Shown here one piece after another: positions 7,908-11,156 of a DNA stretch of 11,156 bases. The number at the start of each line of letters is the position of its first letter. Position 1 is the stretch's first letter. Below the pieces are notes generated by a model. It saw nothing but the letters and a program-made list of their open reading frames with translations. It was not told the DNA's origin and ran no database searches. The stretch is from JBBRHH01 sp038222915 (GTDB lineage Bacteria > Planctomycetota > Phycisphaerae > Tepidisphaerales > Tepidisphaeraceae), in assembly GCA_038222915.1 (NCBI GenBank), contig JBBRHH010000159.1:1-11156 (forward strand). The letters are read 5' to 3'. The position numbers were made by a program, and so were the translations under genes.

Positions 7908-9074
7908 TCAAGGTGTTGACGTCACAGCGACGTCGAAGATGGTCTTCGCGTAGGTGGCTTTTTCAGTGACAAGCTTCAGAGAAATGATTTTAGATGCAAC
8001 CGTATTGAATTCGATGTAGCCGATAAGCGAGGCTTCGACGAAGTTGTTGTCTTCTCGGCCGGGGTAGAAATTGTGTTTCATTTTCATGGCTCCTTCCAGT
8101 CTGGCGTGGACTGTCGCGCCATCGATGGAGACAACCGTCGCTTTGAGTGATTGTTCGTCGATTCGGTTCTTGGGGATGTCCTTTGTGTCTTCGGTTTGGG
8201 GGTAGAAGTAGAACAGGAATATGGCGGCGGATTCCTTGTCCATTGGCCAGGTGTCGCCGACGCTGATTTTCGCGTTGGGGAGCAATTTGGTCCAACGGTC
8301 TTTGTTCAGGACGATCCAGTTTTCGGAGGGGAATTCGTGCCATGAGCCGCCGGTGGTTGGGCCGGTTCCGGCGGCGCGGGCCACCAGGTATAGGACTAGC
8401 GCGCCTTCGGGTGCTTCGGGTGGCGCTGATTGAGGATGGGGCTTGACGACTGGATCGCCGGGTTTGGTGCCGAGCTTTTCGACGGTGGCGTTGAGCATGT
8501 TGAGAAGCGTGTCTTTTTCGATGGCTTTGGAGACGACGGCGCTGTCGAGCAGTTTGCCGTTGGGTGCGGTGATGTAGGTGGAGACGCTGCCGCAGGAGCG
8601 TTTTTCGTCGAGGGCTGTGTGGTAGATGAGGTTGTAGGCGTCGATCTCGTCGCGCGGGCGCCGGCCTGCGCTTTCGTAGTCTTCCTGGGAGGTGTAGACG
8701 GAAACGAAGTAGTGGTTGAGGGTGTCGATGACGGCGTCTTTGGAGAGCGGACCCGCTCTCATTGCAAATGCGCCCCCTCAGCATCGGCCGGTACTGATGC
8801 GGCCGTCGTGGGTGAAGAGGAAGAGAGGCCGATTGGTTTCGCTGGCGAGCTTGCGGGCGGCGCGGATGTCGGTGAGCCAGCCGATTTTGTCGAATTTCTT
8901 TTCGGCCTCGGTGGGCTGGCAGTCGTGGATTTTCTCATCGACCCAGGCGACGGTTCCGACGGCGGGGTTGGGTTGGGATGTGGGCGTGGTGTCGGCTGCT
9001 CGAGCGGCGTTGCCGGCGAAAGCGGCGAGCACGATGACCAGCGCGGCGAGGCTGGGCTTGATGCGGGATTTCAT
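7908..9074 (-). CDS. Candidate selenoprotein: exported thioredoxin-like protein with Cys-Sec pair
   Basis: I read this as one 388-residue protein with the TGA at 8778-8780 decoded as selenocysteine (residue 99). Residues 1-26 are a Sec signal peptide ending ARA. Residues about 59-128 look like a thioredoxin-like segment: 'EKKFDKIGWLTDIRAARKLA', then 'NRPLFLFTHDGR', then C98-U99-G-G, then 'LSKDAVIDTLNHYFVSVY'. The part after the UGA continues the fold, so the halves belong together. The C-terminal part (about 215-388) is beta-rich, with 'FPSENWIVL', 'NRIDEQSLKATVVS', 'MKMKHNFYPGREDNNFVEA' and 'LKLVTEKATY'; I know no assigned function for it. The start has AAAGGA five bases upstream. Without readthrough the product would be a 98-residue stub; a separate start at 8762 sits inside the hairpin stem. 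I recall planctomycete homologues with GRCUGG or Cys here, unverified. Alternatives are a nonsense-mutated pseudogene or two ORFs. Confidence 0.8.
8733..8774 (-). promoter_or_regulatory. Bacterial SECIS-like hairpin after in-frame UGA
   Basis: On the minus-strand transcript, three bases after the UGA (8780-8778), the RNA can form a stacked hairpin. The outer helix is GGCG (8774-8771) with CGCC (8736-8733). A CA/GA internal loop follows, then helix UUUG (8768-8765) with CAAA (8742-8739). A one-sided CAAU bulge comes next, then seven perfect pairs GAGAGCG (8760-8754) with CGCUCUC (8749-8743), closed by the loop GGUC (8753-8750). The loop begins 24 nt after the UGA. Bacterial SECIS elements sit in this position, with a small G/GU-containing apical loop and often a bulge, and are bound by SelB. 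The fold was drawn by eye and no energy was computed. Confidence 0.75.
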
Positions 9075-9127
9075 CTTCGTCCTTTCTGCAGTGGCATGGG
9101 TGACTTGGAATCGAACGCTTGTAATGG

Positions 9128-9156
9128 ATTGTACTAGCGGGCGGTAGGAACGTTCC
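9128..9156 (-). promoter_or_regulatory. Possible promoter of the selenoprotein-sulfatase transcript
   Basis: On the minus strand TACAAT (9133-9128) matches five of six bases of a sigma-70 -10 box. Exactly 17 bases upstream is GGAACG (9156-9151), a poor sigma-70 -35 but similar to the GGAAC core recognised by many ECF sigma factors. GGAACG is the left half of a perfect ten-base palindrome GGAACGTTCC (9147-9156), which could instead be an operator. The start of transcription would fall near 9121, leaving a leader of roughly 45 bases. This is pattern matching only. Confidence 0.3.
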
Positions 9157-9233
9157 CCGGCAAAGGGCGGAGAATTGGCGGAGAGGTTGAAAAGCGCTGG
9201 CGGGCCCAGTTGATGTGGCGGCCGCTTAAATGA

Positions 9234-10133
9234 TCAGGTGTCGAAGCTTGCTTCTTCCTTAATCGGTTCGCGCGGGGGGACGGCGATGTTGGCTGCCGCC
9301 GCCGCCTGTTTGCCGAGGATGTGCTTGCCGAGCTCGAGGCGGTTGATGACTTGTTCCATGCCGGCGGGGCGTTTTTGCTGGCGGGTGGAGATGCACTCCA
9401 TGACCAGGTTGGACAGGACGGGCGGAAGCTTGGGGTTGAGATCGAGTGGGGTATCGATGCGGGCGTCGAGGAGGAAGCTGTTGTCGCCTCGGCCGACCGT
9501 GTAGAGGGTGGGGATGTGCTTGCCGGTGAGCGCCCAGTAGAGGGTTGCGCCGAGATTGAAGACGTCGGTTTGCTGGCTGACCGGCTTGCGCTGGACCTGC
9601 TCGGGGGCGATGTAATCAGGCGTGCCCTGGATGCGCTCCTTGATGGTGCCGATCTTGCAGCTTTGGCCGTAGTCGATGACTTTTACGTGGCCGTCGTCAG
9701 AGCGGAGGATGTTGTTGGGCTTGATGTCGCAGTGGGCGAAGCCCATGTTGTGCATGGCTTGGAGGCCGTGGGCGGCCTGGATAAAGGTGTCGACAATTTC
9801 GAGGAGGGTTTTGGGGAGGCGAACGTCGAGGGCCTTGCCATCGACGAGCTCCATGAGGAGGAAGGCTTCGACAACCTTCAGGAGCATGGTCTTGTTGATC
9901 TTGAGCTCGTAGGTGCGGCGGAGGTTGGTGTGCGTAAATTGCTTGCTGATCTCGAATTCGGACTGCATTTGCTCGACGAAGCGCAGATCCTTGGGATCGT
10001 TGCGGATAACGTGCTTGAGAGCGTAAACGCGCTTGGTGACAGGATCGCTGACAGCGTAAATGGTGCTGCGAGCACCCTCTCCAAGCTTCTCCAAAATTTC
10101 GTAATTAAGAAGTTTTTGAGGAGCTGCAGCCAT
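9234..10133 (-). CDS. Soluble Hanks-type Ser/Thr protein kinase (non-RD)
   Basis: This 299-residue protein is essentially one kinase domain. The glycine loop is LGEGARS (residues 17-23), the ATP lysine is Lys40 in YALKHV and the likely helix-C glutamate is Glu59. The catalytic loop is H134-C135-D136-I-K138-P-N-N141, the metal-binding motif is D154-Y155-G156, the activation segment ends GTPDYIAPE, and Asp190 follows. It has HCD in place of HRD and DYG in place of DFG. All catalytic residues remain, so activity is likely, but regulation by activation-loop phosphorylation is less certain. There is no membrane helix or extracellular sensor, unlike many planctomycete kinases of this class; the last 30 residues are low in complexity. 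I start at the ATG at 10133, with AGG 11 bases upstream; a TTG at 10151 would add six residues without a Shine-Dalgarno. Targets are unknown. Confidence 0.93.
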   Translation of the reverse strand: MAAAPQKLLNYEILEKLGEGARSTIYAVSDPVTKRVYALKHVIRNDPKDLRFVEQMQSEFEISKQFTHTNLRRTYELKINKTMLLKVVEAFLLMELVDGKALDVRLPKTLLEIVDTFIQAAHGLQAMHNMGFAHCDIKPNNILRSDDGHVKVIDYGQSCKIGTIKERIQGTPDYIAPEQVQRKPVSQQTDVFNLGATLYWALTGKHIPTLYTVGRGDNSFLLDARIDTPLDLNPKLPPVLSNLVMECISTRQQKRPAGMEQVINRLELGKHILGKQAAAAANIAVPPREPIKEEASFDT

Positions 10134-10466
10134 CGAAATCTTTACCTGCAAAATACCAACGCATTAACGCAACTGTATCTTCGTATCGGCGACCAATGCG
10201 ATAGGCCTAAGCCAGCCCACTCGTATTAAGGCGGGACGAAGGCAGTGTCAAATATTACAAACTACCAAGCAAAGGCCCCACGGCCTGCGGACATGTTTTC
10301 TCCCGTCCAATGACGCACAAATACAGTTCCCTGCGGATCTACAACTTTAGTCCAATATATGCTTTAGGACAAGCGCGTTTTGGGGTAACGCGACCTTAAT
10401 TACGCCCGGGAAGCAGATGTGTTGAAGCGCACGGCCTGTAAGCTACGTTGCAGTAAGATGTTGCTG
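10134..10466. other. Non-coding stretch between amidase and kinase genes
   Basis: About 330 bases with no credible reading frame on either strand and visibly more A/T than the flanking genes. It holds the promoter-like TTGACA-17-TAATAC on the minus strand. It also holds a short inverted repeat AGGCC-CCAC-GGCCT at 10273-10286, too small to call a terminator, and two copies of CTTTAG (10345-10350 and 10362-10367) 17 bases apart. No tRNA, known riboswitch pattern or clear terminator with a T-run was recognised. Confidence 0.6.
10223..10251 (-). promoter_or_regulatory. Sigma-70-like promoter for the kinase gene
   Basis: On the minus strand a perfect -35 TTGACA (10251-10246) is followed after 17 bases by TAATAC (10228-10223), a partial -10 match. 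Transcription would start near 10216, giving a leader of about 80 bases before the kinase ATG at 10133. This is the best consensus promoter in the window and lies in the long non-coding stretch, which supports its reality. It suggests the kinase is transcribed independently of the amidase gene upstream. Confidence 0.45.
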
Positions 10467-11084
10467 CTATCGGAGCAGTTGTTTGCGGAAAACCGCGGAG
10501 GGGAAACAGCGGCCTAGGGCGCTGGCGGTGTGGGTGTCGGTTTCGAGATGGACGTCGATTCCCGCGATGTTGCAGCGGCCTTGGAGAACCTGAACAAGTT
10601 CCTGGAGGCGTTGGAGCTGAAGGGCGGTGGGGGTGGACTTGTCGAAGTCGCCGATGAGGCAGATGGAGATGCACTGGTCGAGATCGACGTTGGTGGCGGT
10701 GGTTTGGCGAGCCCAGCGCTGGCCGACCTGGACCTGACCGTCCGTGAGGCCGGCGCCGTTGCCGAGAACGAAGTGGTCGGGGAGGAAACCGGTGGGGCGG
10801 GCGAGAAGGGCGGCGTCGCCTGAATCGGTCTTGCTCTGATGGATGTAGATCGATTTCCAATGGACGGGCTGAAAAGCGACCCTGGTGTCGAAGACGGTTT
10901 CGAAGGAGTCGCTGGAATCGACCGCAAAGAGGTTGGCGGAGACTTCAGGAGAGAGCGGAGCGGGCGAGAGGATCAGCAGCACGACGCTGGTGAAAGCGAG
11001 GGCGGCGAGGAGGGCACTGACGACGATGATGTTGCGGCTGTTGTCCTTTTTGAACTGCGTTTTTTTCTTTGATTTTCCACCCAC
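10467..11084 (-). CDS. Membrane-anchored N-acetylmuramoyl-L-alanine amidase-like protein (Amidase_2/PGRP)
   Basis: This 205-residue protein has a Lys-rich cytoplasmic start, one membrane helix (about residues 19-40) and an outside domain resembling Amidase_2/peptidoglycan recognition proteins. These cleave the lactyl-amide bond between MurNAc and L-Ala in peptidoglycan using zinc. Visible marks are 'WKSIYIHQSKTDSGDAALLA' (76-95) with His82, 'LPDHFVLGNGAGLTDGQVQVG' as two overlapping segments (101-121), 'ICLIGDFDKSTPTALQL' (141-157), and 'HTASALGRCFP' with Cys193. His82, Cys193 and His179 or His185 would be the zinc ligands; the usual 'GHRD' motif is not recognisable, so activity is less certain. 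Translation from the GTG at 11084 is supported by GAGAGG seven bases upstream. However, the frame is open beyond it to the window edge, so a longer protein starting outside cannot be excluded. It is separated from the kinase gene by about 330 bases. Confidence 0.8.
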   Translation of the reverse strand: MGGKSKKKTQFKKDNSRNIIVVSALLAALAFTSVVLLILSPAPLSPEVSANLFAVDSSDSFETVFDTRVAFQPVHWKSIYIHQSKTDSGDAALLARPTGFLPDHFVLGNGAGLTDGQVQVGQRWARQTTATNVDLDQCISICLIGDFDKSTPTALQLQRLQELVQVLQGRCNIAGIDVHLETDTHTASALGRCFPSAVFRKQLLR

Positions 11085-11108
11085 TTGTGAGCCTCTCGTC
11101 TTGTTGGT

Positions 11109-11141
11109 GCCGATAATGTCTGCCGTAGAGGCGTTATCGGC
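11109..11141. repeat. 8-base perfect inverted repeat upstream of the amidase start
   Basis: GCCGATAA (11109-11116) and TTATCGGC (11134-11141) are perfect inverted copies separated by 17 bases. The element lies 25 bases before the GTG start of the amidase-like gene. As RNA it would be a hairpin in the leader; as DNA it could be an operator. There is no T-run, so it is not a typical rho-independent terminator. If the amidase frame really starts beyond the window, this repeat is inside coding sequence. Confidence 0.5.
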
Positions 11142-11156
11142 TTGGGAGAGGCGGGG

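Noticed and set aside
7908..8762. A separate 284-residue gene starting at the ATG at 8762
   Set aside because: It has no signal peptide although its partner half does. Its ATG overlaps the hairpin stem, and its first residues complete a fold begun before the TGA. A G-rich GAGGGGG about ten bases upstream could mimic a ribosome site, so I keep this only as the alternative.
7990..8784. 264-residue Arg/His-rich minus-strand frame
   Set aside because: It is frame-shifted relative to the selenoprotein candidate. Its extreme Arg/His/Gln content and lack of motifs mark it as a shadow.
8430..9137. 235-residue plus-strand frame
   Set aside because: It is antisense to the selenoprotein candidate and very rich in Gly, Val and Asp, without known features.
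9321..10229. 302-residue plus-strand reading frame
   Set aside because: It is antisense to the kinase gene, whose domain motifs are unambiguous. Its Asp/Glu/Val-rich composition is typical of an antisense shadow.
10273..10286. AGGCC-CCAC-GGCCT hairpin as a terminator of the amidase gene
   Set aside because: The stem is only five pairs, there is no T-run, and it is about 180 bases from the stop codon.
1..11156. CRISPR array, insertion sequence or phage genes
   Set aside because: No regularly spaced repeats, transposase or integrase motifs, or terminal inverted repeats with target duplications were found on reading both strands.

Overview
The window looks like chromosome from a member of the Planctomycetota (Verrucomicrobiota is the main alternative). 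The main reason is a secreted cytochrome-type protein with PSCyt1/DUF1549/DUF1553 architecture, followed 5 bases later by a Tat-exported DUF1501 protein, with a secreted sulfatase just upstream. This gene set is very frequent in planctomycetes. Every protein gene recognised here lies on the minus strand. The only plus-strand gene is a tRNA.

Layout from left to right (minus-strand transcription runs right to left). 1-53: first codons of an exported protein cut by the window edge. 205-405: a VapB-like antitoxin with no toxin beside it. 431-1243: a TatD-family metal hydrolase of the EboB type. 1275-1514: a small unknown protein, probably in one transcript with the hydrolase. 1742-1814: tRNA-Thr(UGU), plus strand. 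1837-3318: DUF1501 protein. 3324-6350: PSCyt1-DUF1549-DUF1553 protein. 6444-7883: sulfatase. 7908-9074: a thioredoxin-like exported protein interrupted by one in-frame UGA. 9234-10133: a small soluble Hanks-type Ser/Thr kinase. 10134-10466: a non-coding stretch with a good promoter for the kinase. 10467-11084: a membrane-anchored Amidase_2-type peptidoglycan amidase whose frame stays open to the window edge.

The most interesting signal is at 7908-9074. Two reading frames that look like separate genes (8778-9074 and 7908-8762) are in the same frame, separated by a single TGA and five sense codons. The TGA follows a Cys codon at the place where a thioredoxin-like fold carries its redox residues. 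The RNA just after it can fold into a three-tier hairpin (4 + 4 + 7 base pairs) with a GGUC apical loop that starts 24 nt after the UGA. That is the position, size and loop type expected of a bacterial SECIS element. I therefore read the locus as one 388-residue selenoprotein with a vicinal Cys98-Sec99 pair, and not as two genes or a broken gene. Its stop codon directly abuts the first possible start of the sulfatase, so the two are likely co-transcribed.

Functionally, the centre of the window is an envelope-export block: selenoprotein, sulfatase, cytochrome-like DUF1553 protein and DUF1501 protein. All carry Sec or Tat export signals. The flanks carry housekeeping or signalling genes: tRNA, kinase, amidase, metal hydrolase and antitoxin.
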